A DNA stretch of 46,943 bases from OCS116 cluster bacterium AG-430-B22 (GTDB lineage: Bacteria > Pseudomonadota > Alphaproteobacteria > MED-G09). Made by a program: the position numbers and the translations under genes. How positions within the stretch are numbered: position 1 is the first letter of the stretch; each line of letters opens with the position of its first letter. The notes beneath the pieces were generated by a model. It saw only the letters and a program-made list of their open reading frames with translations, was not told the origin of the DNA and searched no databases. Shown here piece by piece: positions 1 through 7,768 of this stretch. The stretch is taken from positions 97,330-144,272 of the forward strand of contig QCOD01000001.1 of NCBI GenBank assembly GCA_003209955.1, written 5' to 3'.

Positions 1-639
1 TCAGCTTTTGGAAAGAAAGCGATAAAAAGAATGAATAAGTTAGGAATGATGATTGATATTAGTCATATTTCAGATAAAGCCTCACTTGAAGCAATAAAAT
101 TATCATCAGCACCAGTCATTGCCTCTCATTCATGTGTAAAATCAATTGCAGACCATCCTAGAAATATATCTGACGAATTACTTTTTGCACTTAAGGAAAA
201 TGAGGGTGTTATTCAAATAACAGCATTTGCAAATTATGTTAAGGTTAACAATGATCGATTTAATTCTATAATCAGTCTCGGTAATAAGGTTGCAAAACTT
301 TATGGTGATAAAAGTTTTAACCCATCATTACACTCAAATAAAAGAGAGTTTCTTGAAGGGATAGAAAATATAAATATGGAATTCCCAATTCCAGACATTG
401 ATAATTTTATAGATCATATAGATTATGTTGTTGATCTTATAGGTGTTGATTATGTAGGTATTTCCTCTGACTTTGGTGGCGGAGGAGGGATTAGCGGATG
501 GATGGACGCCTCAGAGACTAAACTATTAACTCGCAAGTTAAAAGAAAGAGGTTATTCATCTAAAGAAATTGAAAAAATTTGGGGTGGAAATATTCTGCGT
601 GTTTGGAAGAGAGTTGAAGATATTGCTAGCAACACTTAA
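1..639 (+). CDS. Membrane-type (renal) dipeptidase, peptidase family M19, C-terminal part
   Basis: This is the C-terminal part of a zinc-dependent dipeptidase; the reading frame is open to the left edge, so the start and the first metal ligands lie outside the window. Family M19 enzymes hydrolyse dipeptides, including D-amino-acid dipeptides, through a two-zinc TIM-barrel site. Visible family marks are the 'GMMIDISH' strand, the 'ASHS' segment with its conserved histidine, the 'HPRNISDE' stretch, and 'GVDYVGISSDFGGG', which matches the usual 'DHVGIGSDFDG' near the end of the barrel. The C-terminus 'IWGGNILRVW' is also typical. The visible part is about 212 residues, against 320-400 for a whole enzyme. 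Its stop codon overlaps that of yqgE on the other strand. The substrate cannot be read from sequence. Confidence 0.88.
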   Translation, partial: SAFGKKAIKRMNKLGMMIDISHISDKASLEAIKLSSAPVIASHSCVKSIADHPRNISDELLFALKENEGVIQITAFANYVKVNNDRFNSIISLGNKVAKLYGDKSFNPSLHSNKREFLEGIENINMEFPIPDIDNFIDHIDYVVDLIGVDYVGISSDFGGGGGISGWMDASETKLLTRKLKERGYSSKEIEKIWGGNILRVWKRVEDIASNT

Positions 640-1199
640 GCTAATCCACTATCATTTGATAGATTATTTATATTAAAACCTATTCCTTCAATTGCTCTTT
701 CCCACATATTGTTATAATTATCACCAAATATTAAATTTTCATCAGCATTTGATATTATCCAATCGTTTGATTTAAGTTCGTTTTCTAGTTGTCCTGGGGA
801 CCAACCACAACATCCGAGATATAAATTTACTCCAGAGTTAATTTCTTCCATACATAATGAAGATAAAGAATCCTTAGACGAATTTAGAAAACAATTTGCA
901 CCATTTATCTCAATACTGTCTTCTAAAATTATATCTGAATTATGCAATAAAAAACCTTTATCTATTGAAACAGGACCGCCATTAAAAATTGGTATATAAG
1001 CATTTGAACTTATTTGACTTATATTCATATCTTTGAGGACATCTTTTAAATTTATTTTATGTGGTCTATTTAATACAATTCCCATTGCGCCGTCGGAAGA
1101 AAAATTAATTAATAATATTACTGATTTAGAAAACCTTGGATCAGGCATTGATTTCGAAGCAATTAGTAAGCTTCCTTCAAATGTAATATTTTTATCCAT
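636..1199 (-). CDS. yqgE: YqgE/AlgH family protein (UPF0301)
   Basis: This is a 187-residue member of the YqgE/AlgH family, which is widespread in proteobacteria and of unknown biochemical function; the name AlgH comes from a reported link to alginate regulation in Pseudomonas. The diagnostic N-terminal run is present: 'GSLLIASKSMPDPRFSKSVI' followed by 'GAMGIVLNRP'. The central 'NGGPVSIDKGFLLHN' and the 'YLGCCGWSPGQLENEL' block are also family hallmarks. Length is normal (about 185-200). It is divergent from the peroxiredoxin gene across about 100 bp, and its stop overlaps the dipeptidase stop through a shared TTAA. It has no signal peptide and is probably cytoplasmic. Confidence 0.95.
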   Translation of the reverse strand: MDKNITFEGSLLIASKSMPDPRFSKSVILLINFSSDGAMGIVLNRPHKINLKDVLKDMNISQISSNAYIPIFNGGPVSIDKGFLLHNSDIILEDSIEINGANCFLNSSKDSLSSLCMEEINSGVNLYLGCCGWSPGQLENELKSNDWIISNADENLIFGDNYNNMWERAIEGIGFNINNLSNDSGLA

Positions 1200-1299
1200 T
1201 TTTCTTCAAAAACTAGTGACTAATTTATATCATAATATATATACTAAGAAACTTGCATAAGCAGGTATAAAATCAATTTTAATTTATTAGGAGAAAACT

Positions 1300-1785
1300 A
1301 TGGCTATACAAGAAGGAGATAAAATTCCTGAAGCAACTGTCCATCATATGACTGATGCAGGACCAACACCTATAACAACAAGTGAATTATTCTCAGGAAA
1401 GAGATCAGTTCTTTTCGCAGTTCCTGGCGCATTTACTCCAGGTTGCTCAATGCATCATTTGCCTGGTTTTATAGATAATTCTGATGAAATTCTAGGTAAA
1501 GGTGTAGATCAAATAGTTTGTTTATCAGTGAATGACCCTTTTGTAATGGCTGCATGGGGCAATGATAAGGGAACAGGTGATAAAATGCTTATGGTTGGTG
1601 ATGGTAATGGTGAACTTACTGAAGCGCTTGGATTATCCATGGATGGTTCAGGTTTTGGTCTAGGCAAAAGATCATTAAGATATTCGATGATAATTGATGA
1701 TAATTCGTTAACAAAACTTAATGTTGAAGAAAACCCAGGAGAAGTTGCCGCATCGAGTGCGGAAACTATTCTTAGTCAATTATAA
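1300..1785 (+). CDS. Peroxiredoxin, Prx5 type
   Basis: This 161-residue thiol peroxidase of the AhpC/TSA superfamily, Prx5 branch, reduces hydrogen peroxide and organic hydroperoxides. The peroxidatic cysteine is C49 in 'PGAFTPGCS', followed by 'MHHLPGFI', a typical Prx5 sequence. Later blocks '[11 protein letters not shown]' and '[16 protein letters not shown]' also match the family. Prx5 proteins of this size commonly use glutathione/glutaredoxin; no glutaredoxin domain is fused here. The start is well supported: AGGAG lies 8 bases before the ATG, and a TATAAAAT-like box sits at 1266-1273 without a good -35. The stop codon overlaps that of rnhA on the opposite strand in the palindrome TTATAA. 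Confidence 0.94.
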   Translation: MAIQEGDKIPEATVHHMTDAGPTPITTSELFSGKRSVLFAVPGAFTPGCSMHHLPGFIDNSDEILGKGVDQIVCLSVNDPFVMAAWGNDKGTGDKMLMVGDGNGELTEALGLSMDGSGFGLGKRSLRYSMIIDDNSLTKLNVEENPGEVAASSAETILSQL

Positions 1786-2214
1786 TTTTTCTAATGCTGA
1801 ACGAGCAAGATAATCTGCTTGCTCGTTTCCTGTATTACCAGCGTGACCTTTAACCCAAACCCAAGATATATTTTTATCTTTTATAGCTTCATCAAGACGC
1901 ATCCATAATTCCTTATTTTTTACATCTTTTTTATTTGCTGTTTTCCAGTTATTTTTTTTCCAATTCGATATCCAACTTGTTATTCCATCTTTTACATAAT
2001 TCGAGTCCGTATATAGGGTGATTTCATAATCTTTATCTATTTCTTCTAGTGCCTTAATTGCAGCCATAAGTTCCATACGATTATTTGTAGTTTCTCTATC
2101 TCCACCTGATAGCTCTATATTTTCATTATCTATTTCGATAAGAACACCCCAGCCGCCAGGACCAGGATTTCCCGAACATGCGCCGTCAGTATATATATCA
2201 ACTTTTTTATTCAT
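1780..2214 (-). CDS. rnhA: Ribonuclease HI
   Basis: RNase HI cleaves the RNA strand of RNA-DNA hybrids, removing primers and R-loops in the cytoplasm. The four-acid active site is intact: D10 in '[11 protein letters not shown]', E48 in 'NRMELMA', D70 in 'LYTDSNYV' and D134 in 'NEQADYLAR', plus the helper histidine H124 in 'VKGHAGN'. Length (144 residues) is standard for a single-domain bacterial enzyme. Its ATG overlaps the thrB stop by one base (TAATG), so it is the last gene of the ispH-thrB-rnhA operon and probably translationally coupled. The same gene order is common in alphaproteobacteria. A second RNase H (rnhB) is also in this window. Confidence 0.97.
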   Translation of the reverse strand: MNKKVDIYTDGACSGNPGPGGWGVLIEIDNENIELSGGDRETTNNRMELMAAIKALEEIDKDYEITLYTDSNYVKDGITSWISNWKKNNWKTANKKDVKNKELWMRLDEAIKDKNISWVWVKGHAGNTGNEQADYLARSALEKL

Positions 2215-3167
2215 TAAATGCCATATTCTTTAGGATTATTTATATCTTTGTGAAAATCAAGAATTTTAACAAATTCATTTGGATTTTTAGGAGTTACCAT
2301 TGCACTTTCATCGTTAACCCTCCAATCAATAAGTCGAGTTAATAGAAATCTCAAAGCAGAACCCGAACATAATATGGGTAATTTTTCGATTTCAGCATTA
2401 CTTAATTTTCTCTCTTTTTGATACCCATTTAAAAGGCTTCGCGATAATAAGATATCAAACTCACCATCCTTAAAACACCACGCATTGATACATATACTTA
2501 AGTCGTAGGATAAAAAATCATTACATGAAAAACTAAAGTCTATAACTCCAGAGATTTGATCCTCATGAAAAAGGATATTGTCTGGAAAAAGATCTGCATG
2601 AATAATTCCACTAGGTAGATCTTTTGGCCAATTTGATCTTACTCTATCGTATTCTTCATATATATTTTTACTAAGATCTTTTGAAAAATTTTCTGCTATA
2701 GCTGTTGAATTTTCAATCAATTGTGGAAAAATCTCCAACCCCATTGGATTTTTTCTATTAATTTCTAAACTGTTACTAATATTGTGTATCTTTCCTAAAA
2801 TTAAACCAAGCTGATAGGCTTGTTTTTCAGTAACAGAAAGAGTTGATGCTCCATCCAAAAAAGTTAATATTGATGCTGGTTTATCTATAATTTCTGAGAA
2901 CAGTTTATTCTTATTCTTTAAAGGAAGAGGGCATTTAATTCCATTTGATGATAAATAAAACATATATTCGAGAAAAAAGGGAATGTCTTTTTTTTCGACC
3001 CTATCTTCGTAAATTGTTAGAATAAAAGAACCTTTTTCTGTTTTTAATTTATAATTAGTGTTTTCAACACCTTCTGAAATGCCTACATATTCTATTAATT
3101 TACCTATTTCATAGTCTTTTAGAAAAAGATTTAAGTCTTCTGAAGTTACATGTGTATAAACTGCCAT
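2214..3167 (-). CDS. thrB: Homoserine kinase, aminoglycoside-phosphotransferase-fold type
   Basis: This 317-residue homoserine kinase phosphorylates L-homoserine with ATP, the penultimate step of threonine synthesis. It belongs to the APH-like kinase fold found in alphaproteobacteria and pseudomonads, not the GHMP fold of E. coli ThrB. The N-terminus '[16 protein letters not shown]' and 'GVENTNYKL' are hallmarks. The catalytic loop 'IHADLFPDN' and the metal-binding 'GVIDF' are present in the expected order. It sits 3 bp after ispH and overlaps rnhA by one base, so the three genes form one transcript. Threonine and isoprenoid synthesis are not metabolically linked; the grouping is a conserved alphaproteobacterial arrangement. 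Confidence 0.94.
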   Translation of the reverse strand: MAVYTHVTSEDLNLFLKDYEIGKLIEYVGISEGVENTNYKLKTEKGSFILTIYEDRVEKKDIPFFLEYMFYLSSNGIKCPLPLKNKNKLFSEIIDKPASILTFLDGASTLSVTEKQAYQLGLILGKIHNISNSLEINRKNPMGLEIFPQLIENSTAIAENFSKDLSKNIYEEYDRVRSNWPKDLPSGIIHADLFPDNILFHEDQISGVIDFSFSCNDFLSYDLSICINAWCFKDGEFDILLSRSLLNGYQKERKLSNAEIEKLPILCSGSALRFLLTRLIDWRVNDESAMVTPKNPNEFVKILDFHKDINNPKEYGI

Positions 3168-3170
3168 TTA

Positions 3171-4118
3171 TTACTCACTAAGTTCCCTGGGTATTTTAAA
3201 TGTTATATTTTCATCAGCAACTGAGATCTTTTTAATTTCTACATTATATAATTGATTCAATTCGTTTATAAACTCTTGAATTAGTATATCTGGTGCGCTT
3301 GCGCCAGCCGTTAATCCTATTTTTTGTTTTTTTTCGACCAATTTCCAATTAACTTCAGATATGTCTGATATCAAATATGTTTCATCACAACCAGATCTTT
3401 TTCCAACTTCAACCAATCTTAGTGAATTTGATGAGTTATTGGCACCAATGACATAAATTAAATCACATTTACTCGCAATAGATTTTATTGCTAATTGACG
3501 GTTTGTAGTTGCATAACAAATATCTTCTTTTGGTGGTTGAATAATATTTGGAAAAATACATTTTAATTCATCAATGATTTCTTTGGTATCATCAACTGAT
3601 AAGGTGGTTTGAGTGATTAGAGCCACCTTCTTATAGTTAATTTTTTTTAATTTTTTAACATCTTGTTTATCTTGAATTAAAGTAATAGCATCTAAAGGAA
3701 TTTGCCCCATTGTCCCTATAACTTCTGGATGACCTTCATGACCAATGAGAAATATATGAGCTCCATCCCTATAAAGCCTTTTTGCTTCATTATGAACCTT
3801 TATAACTAAAGGACATGTTGCATCAATAAATGGCATTTCTTTTGCCTTAGCTTCAATCAAAACACTTTTAGGAATTCCATGTGCAGAAAAAATTACTCTA
3901 GATCCTTTAGGGGCATCTCTAAGGTTTTCAATAAATATCACACCTTTAGACTCTAAATCTTTTATTACCCAGGGGTTGTGAACAATTTCGTGTCGTACAA
4001 AAATTGGTGGCCCATATTTCTCTAATGATAACTCAACAATATTTATTGCTCGATCAACACCAGCACAAAACCCTCTCGGATGAGGTAGATATAATATTTT
4101 TTTTAATTTTAAGTTCAT
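3171..4118 (-). CDS. ispH: 4-hydroxy-3-methylbut-2-enyl diphosphate reductase
   Basis: IspH is the last enzyme of the non-mevalonate (MEP) isoprenoid pathway. It reduces HMBPP to IPP and DMAPP with a [4Fe-4S] cluster. The three cluster cysteines are visible: C18 in 'PRGFCAGV', C102 in 'DATCPLV' and C201 in 'DICYATTNRQ'. 'FSAHGIPKSV', 'GHEGHPEVIGTMGQ' and 'TAGASAPDILI' are further family motifs. Length (315 residues) is normal. It is the first gene of the ispH-thrB-rnhA operon, reading leftward, and diverges from the lipoprotein gene over about 80 bp of very AT-rich DNA. It implies that this organism makes isoprenoids, including the ubiquinone tail used by UbiA, by the MEP route. Confidence 0.97.
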   Translation of the reverse strand: MNLKLKKILYLPHPRGFCAGVDRAINIVELSLEKYGPPIFVRHEIVHNPWVIKDLESKGVIFIENLRDAPKGSRVIFSAHGIPKSVLIEAKAKEMPFIDATCPLVIKVHNEAKRLYRDGAHIFLIGHEGHPEVIGTMGQIPLDAITLIQDKQDVKKLKKINYKKVALITQTTLSVDDTKEIIDELKCIFPNIIQPPKEDICYATTNRQLAIKSIASKCDLIYVIGANNSSNSLRLVEVGKRSGCDETYLISDISEVNWKLVEKKQKIGLTAGASAPDILIQEFINELNQLYNVEIKKISVADENITFKIPRELSE

Positions 4119-4200
4119 TTTATGTCTGATTTAACTAATATATATTTATTATACAAATTTATTTACTTATTTAAGAATTAATATTTTCTTGGAAAACAAT

Positions 4201-4653
4201 ATGTTTAAAAATTATTTCATAATATCTATTTTGATTTTTTTAGTTAGCTGTTCTGACTCTGCTTATTTTGACCCTGGTCCATGCCCAAGAGCAGCTATAT
4301 TAAAAGGAAGTGAGACAAAAGAAATAAACAGATCAGATTTAGTTATTGAATTAAATAGGACGATAATGATTTGTGAATATAACTTAAGAAGGAAGAATAT
4401 TAATTTTGATGTTGGTATTTTTGGCGATGTTATTAACAGTGATACTGTAACATTAGAGAATTTAAACATTAATCTTTTTATAGCATTTGTTGGACCAGAT
4501 GATACAGTTATAGACAAGTGGTCAAAAAATGTTTCTGTGAAACTGAAGAATCAAAAAATAAGCTCTTTTTCAATTCCGATAGAAGGACTCAGGTCAAAGA
4601 TTGAAGAGGGTAGAACAGGTTCATCATATAAAGTTCTGATTGGTCTTGAATAA
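4201..4653 (+). CDS. Small putative lipoprotein of unknown function
   Basis: I do not recognise a named family. The 150-residue product has a short basic start, a hydrophobic stretch and a lipobox 'LVSC' with C17 as the predicted lipidated cysteine, so it is likely a periplasm-facing lipoprotein. The mature part carries a second early cysteine in 'DPGPCPRAAILKGS', another in 'IMICEYN', and then a beta-rich region ('NFDVGIFGDVIN', 'NLNINLFIAFVGPDD', 'KISSFSIPIEGL') that suggests a small sandwich fold. I chose the ATG at 4201 over an in-frame TTG at 4189 because it gives a cleaner signal peptide. It lies between divergent ispH and the glycine riboswitch. The gcv promoter begins right after its stop, so it is probably a separate transcription unit. 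Confidence 0.72.
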   Translation: MFKNYFIISILIFLVSCSDSAYFDPGPCPRAAILKGSETKEINRSDLVIELNRTIMICEYNLRRKNINFDVGIFGDVINSDTVTLENLNINLFIAFVGPDDTVIDKWSKNVSVKLKNQKISSFSIPIEGLRSKIEEGRTGSSYKVLIGLE

Positions 4654-4658
4654 CCAAA

Positions 4659-4687
4659 TTGACAAAATCTTATATGTGTTTAATTAT
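4659..4687 (+). promoter_or_regulatory. Sigma-70-type promoter of the glycine riboswitch/gcv operon
   Basis: A perfect -35 hexamer TTGACA (4659-4664) is followed after 17 bp by AATTAT (4682-4687), a fair -10. Transcription would start near 4694, about 17 bases before the first riboswitch stem. The spacing and position fit, but the -10 is imperfect in an AT-rich background. Confidence 0.6.
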
Positions 4688-4710
4688 ATAAAAAGAATCA
4701 ATTGATTCTA

Positions 4711-4877
4711 GATATTTGCGGGAGAGACTTTTATAGCGCCGAAGGAGCAACCGCCCTCGGAAACTCTCAGGCAAAAGGACCGCAAATATCATAAAACTCT
4801 GGAAAGTAAGTTTAATACTTCTCCGACGGGGTAAGCAACTTAGGTTGTCAAATCTCTCAGGGTCCAATGACAGAGGA
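4711..4877 (+). promoter_or_regulatory. Tandem glycine riboswitch (two aptamers)
   Basis: This is a classic two-aptamer glycine riboswitch ahead of the glycine cleavage operon. Aptamer 1 is closed by a perfect 10-bp P1 (4711-4720 with 4781-4790). It contains the conserved 'GCGCCGAAGGAGCAA' core and 'AAACTCTCAGGCAAAAGGACCG'-like 3' strand. Aptamer 2 has P1 CTCTG/CAGAG (4797-4801 with 4871-4875), the 'CTCCGACGGGGTAA' core and the 'AATCTCTCAGGG...GACAGAGG' end typical of the proteobacterial class. In this family glycine binding normally turns on gcv expression so that excess glycine is broken down. No U-run terminator follows the aptamers, so control is more likely translational. See the separate expression-platform entry. 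Confidence 0.96.
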
Positions 4878-4912
4878 GGGCAGTTGGAAACAACTATTCT
4901 GTCATGGAGATT
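4851..4912 (+). promoter_or_regulatory. Predicted riboswitch expression platform burying the gcvT ribosome site
   Basis: Three nested helices can form that exclude aptamer 2. AATCTCT (4851-4857) pairs with GGAGATT (4906-4912), covering the GGAGA Shine-Dalgarno. ATGACAGAG (4867-4875) pairs with TTCTGTCAT (4897-4905). AGTTG (4882-4886) pairs with CAACT (4891-4895) around a GAAA loop. The first two use the conserved 3' core and the P1 strand of aptamer 2, so glycine binding should release the ribosome site. I paired these by hand; no energy was computed. Confidence 0.6.
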
Positions 4913-4914
4913 AT

Positions 4915-6051
4915 ATGTCTGAGGCTTATTGGGGTTTAGAACAAAATCTTAAAACTACCCCTTTATACAAAGTTCACAATGATAATAGAGCAAAATTAGT
5001 ACCTTTTGCTGGATATAATTTACCTATTCAATACGAAAACGGTATTATTGCTGAGCATAATCATACGAGAAATTCTGTAAGTATTTTTGATGTTTCACAT
5101 ATGGGGCAGATTAAAATATCAGGACCAATGATTTATGATGCAATGGAAAAGATACTTCCCATTTCTTTTTCTAAAATAGCTCCTGGTCAAATTAAATATA
5201 CACAATTTCTTAATAACGAAGGTAAGATTATTGATGATCTAATGATCTGTAGAACTTTTGAGGAAGATCATGTTTGGCTTGTTGTTAATGCAGATTGCAC
5301 CCCTAAAGACCTTGATCATTTATATAATAATCTTAATAAAACCTATAAAATTGAATTAATTAAAGATAGAGCTCTAATAGCCTTACAAGGACCAAAGTCA
5401 TCAAATATTTTAAAGACTTTTTTTCAAGAAATTGATGATATGGCTTTCATGACAGCTGATTGGTTTAATTATAATAATGAAAATTTTTTTATTTCTAGAT
5501 GTGGGTATACTGGTGAAGATGGTTTTGAGATATCGATAAAAGATAGACATGCAGAAAAATTTATAAACGAACTTTTACAATGCGAAGGTGTTAAACTTGC
5601 TGGTTTGGGCGCTAGAAATTCTTTAAGAATGGAAGCAGGACTTTGTTTGTATGGAAATGACATATCATCCTCTGTATCACCAATCGAAGCTGGTTTAACT
5701 TGGTCTATTCCAAAAGAAAGAATCGAAAATGGCGGTTTTATTGGCCATGAATCGATCAAAAAAGATTTAGAAAATGGGGTTGAAAGAAAATTAGTTGGCA
5801 TTAAGCCTTTAGGTAAACTTCCTGCTAGAGAAGGGGCACAAATTCTTGATAAAAATGAAAAAACAATAGGCAAAATCACTAGTGGAGGGTACTCTCCTTC
5901 GCTCCAAGCACCAATTGCTATGGGATACATTAATTCAGATATCCTAAAAAATAATTATGAAGTTTTATTAGATGTTAGAGGTAATTTAATACCAGCAGAA
6001 ATAACTTCACTTCCTTTTGTTGAGCATAAATATTTTCGGGGTAACAAATAA
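4915..6051 (+). CDS. gcvT: Aminomethyltransferase, glycine cleavage T protein
   Basis: GcvT moves the methylene group from the aminomethyl-lipoyl arm of GcvH to tetrahydrofolate, releasing ammonia. The 378-residue product has the N-terminal 'TTPLYKVHNDNRAKLVPFAG' segment, 'SIFDVSHMGQI', and later 'GEDGFEISI', 'GARNSLRMEAGLCLYGND' and 'SPIEAGLTW', all typical of the folate-binding T protein. I place the start at the ATG at 4915, with GGAGA at 4906-4910. The frame is open further upstream, but the ATG at 4867 lies inside the 3' end of aptamer 2 and would add 16 residues with no homology to the family. It is first in the gcvT-gcvH-gcvPA-gcvPB operon, under riboswitch control. The dehydrogenase (lpd) is not in the window. 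Confidence 0.95.
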   Translation: MSEAYWGLEQNLKTTPLYKVHNDNRAKLVPFAGYNLPIQYENGIIAEHNHTRNSVSIFDVSHMGQIKISGPMIYDAMEKILPISFSKIAPGQIKYTQFLNNEGKIIDDLMICRTFEEDHVWLVVNADCTPKDLDHLYNNLNKTYKIELIKDRALIALQGPKSSNILKTFFQEIDDMAFMTADWFNYNNENFFISRCGYTGEDGFEISIKDRHAEKFINELLQCEGVKLAGLGARNSLRMEAGLCLYGNDISSSVSPIEAGLTWSIPKERIENGGFIGHESIKKDLENGVERKLVGIKPLGKLPAREGAQILDKNEKTIGKITSGGYSPSLQAPIAMGYINSDILKNNYEVLLDVRGNLIPAEITSLPFVEHKYFRGNK

Positions 6052-6052
6052 A

Positions 6053-6424
6053 ATGGCTGAGATTTATTTTACTAAGGACCATGAATGGATAAAAGTAGAA
6101 GACAATATTGGTGTTGTAGGTATTACTGCATATGCAAGTGAGCAACTGGGAGATATTGTTTTTGTTGAACTGCCGGAAGAAGGTATAACTGCAGAAATTG
6201 GAAAAGATATTGCTGTTGTTGAATCTGTAAAAGCAGCGAGTGAAGTATATTCTCCAGTTTCTGGTACAATAATAAAATCAAATGAAGATCTTAATTCAAC
6301 CCCAGAAATAGTAAATGAAGACCCTGTTGGTAAGGGTTGGTTTTACGAAATTAAAATTTCTAATAATGACGAGCTTTTAGGGCTTATGTCTGAAGAAGAA
6401 TATCAGAAACATATAGGTGATTAA
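6053..6424 (+). CDS. gcvH: Glycine cleavage system H protein (lipoyl carrier)
   Basis: GcvH is the small lipoylated shuttle that carries the aminomethyl group from the P protein to the T protein and electrons to dihydrolipoamide dehydrogenase. The lipoylation site is K60 in 'VVESVKAASEVYSPVSG'. The start 'MAEIYFTKDHEWI' and the end 'LLGLMSEEEYQKHIGD' match the family. Length (123 residues) is normal. The ATG at 6053 lies one base after the gcvT stop; an upstream in-frame start inside gcvT would only add unrelated residues. It is followed immediately by gcvPA with no gap. Confidence 0.97.
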   Translation: MAEIYFTKDHEWIKVEDNIGVVGITAYASEQLGDIVFVELPEEGITAEIGKDIAVVESVKAASEVYSPVSGTIIKSNEDLNSTPEIVNEDPVGKGWFYEIKISNNDELLGLMSEEEYQKHIGD

Positions 6425-7768
6425 ATGAGATATTTACCATTAACTAAAAATGATAGAGAAGAAATGTTAAATACTATTGGAGTAAACAATATTGATGAAC
6501 TTTTTTCCAATATTGCCGATAAAGTAAGTATTAATCCAAAATTTAATTTACCTAATCATAAAACCGAAATGGAAGTAGAAAGACATTTATCTCTTTTGTC
6601 CGATAAAAATCTTCATGCAGATAATAGCAATTTTTTCATAGGCGGTGGATCATATAAGCATCATATTCCTGCAAGTGTAGATCACATTATTCAGAGATCA
6701 GAATTTTTGACTTCATACACCCCTTACCAACCAGAAATATCACAGGGTACATTGCAATATCTATATGAATTCCAAACTCAGGTATCTCTTCTAACTGGCA
6801 TGGATATTTCTAATGCATCTATGTATGATGGGTCAACGGCTGCTGCTGAAGCAGTATCTATGGCGAAAAGAATAACTAAAAGAAATGAAGTTATTTTATC
6901 AAATACAATCCACCCTCATTATGCAGATGTTATCAAAACTATATCAGGTATTAAAGATAACGAGTTTGTTTATAATAGAAATTTTTCTATTGATATTGAT
7001 TATTTATTTAATGAAATTGATGAAAATACTGCTTGTGTAGTCATACAAAATCCAGACTTTTTTGGCTCTTGTTATGATTTGTCATCTTTAGCAGAATTTG
7101 TTCAAAGTAAGGGAGCATTACTTATTGTTGTTGTAACTGAAGTATTATCATTAGGAATGATGAAATCTCCAGGCGCAATGGGCGCTGATATTGTGGCATG
7201 CGAAGGTCAGTCCCTAGGCAATCCTATGAATTTTGGAGGACCTTATGTAGGTCTATTATCAACAAAGAATAAATATTTAAGACAAATCCCTGGAAGGATT
7301 GTTGGAGAGTCTGAAGATGTTGATGGAAAAAAAGGTTTTGTACTAACATTATCAGCAAGAGAGCAACATATTAGAAGAGAAAAAGCTACATCAAATATAT
7401 GTACAAATTCAGGACTATGCAGCCTGGCATTTACAATTCACTTAACACTTCTTGGTGAGAAAGGTTTTAAGAACCTTTCAAGACTTAATCATGAGTCAGC
7501 ATTAAATTTGAAAGAAAAAATATTAAAAATCCCAGAAGTTAAATTGTTAAACAAAAGTTTTTTTAATGAATTTACTATCGCATTACCAATTAAGGGCGAA
7601 GTATTTGTTGATAGAATGGCAGAAAAAGGTGTTCTAGCAGGTATACCTGTATCAAGATTGATTAATAATAATAAGGAATTAGATAATTTTATCGTGGTTG
7701 CTAGTACGGAAACTAATACGGAAGATGATATGAATTCATATATTGAAGCAGCAAATGAGGTTTTATGA
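6425..7768 (+). CDS. gcvPA: Glycine dehydrogenase (decarboxylating) subunit 1
   Basis: This is the alpha subunit of the split P protein, which decarboxylates glycine and passes the aminomethyl group to lipoyl-GcvH. Here P is two genes (447 + 499 residues) rather than the single chain of about 950 residues of E. coli. Recognisable blocks are 'MRYLPLTKNDREEML', 'FIGGGSYKHHIPASVD', 'YTPYQPEISQGTLQYLYEFQTQ', 'LTGMDISNASMYDGSTAAAEA' and 'REQHIRREKATSNICTNSGL'. This subunit lacks the PLP lysine, which is in gcvPB. It starts directly after the gcvH stop, and its own stop overlaps the gcvPB start (ATGA), which fits tight translational coupling of the two halves. Confidence 0.96.
   Translation: MRYLPLTKNDREEMLNTIGVNNIDELFSNIADKVSINPKFNLPNHKTEMEVERHLSLLSDKNLHADNSNFFIGGGSYKHHIPASVDHIIQRSEFLTSYTPYQPEISQGTLQYLYEFQTQVSLLTGMDISNASMYDGSTAAAEAVSMAKRITKRNEVILSNTIHPHYADVIKTISGIKDNEFVYNRNFSIDIDYLFNEIDENTACVVIQNPDFFGSCYDLSSLAEFVQSKGALLIVVVTEVLSLGMMKSPGAMGADIVACEGQSLGNPMNFGGPYVGLLSTKNKYLRQIPGRIVGESEDVDGKKGFVLTLSAREQHIRREKATSNICTNSGLCSLAFTIHLTLLGEKGFKNLSRLNHESALNLKEKILKIPEVKLLNKSFFNEFTIALPIKGEVFVDRMAEKGVLAGIPVSRLINNNKELDNFIVVASTETNTEDDMNSYIEAANEVL

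Noticed and set aside
4867-4914. In-frame ATG at 4867 as the gcvT start
   Set aside because: It lies inside the conserved 3' end of glycine aptamer 2 and adds residues unlike any GcvT; the ATG at 4915 has its own GGAGA.
5469-5930. Minus-strand frame of 153 codons
   Set aside because: Antisense shadow of gcvT; no family features.
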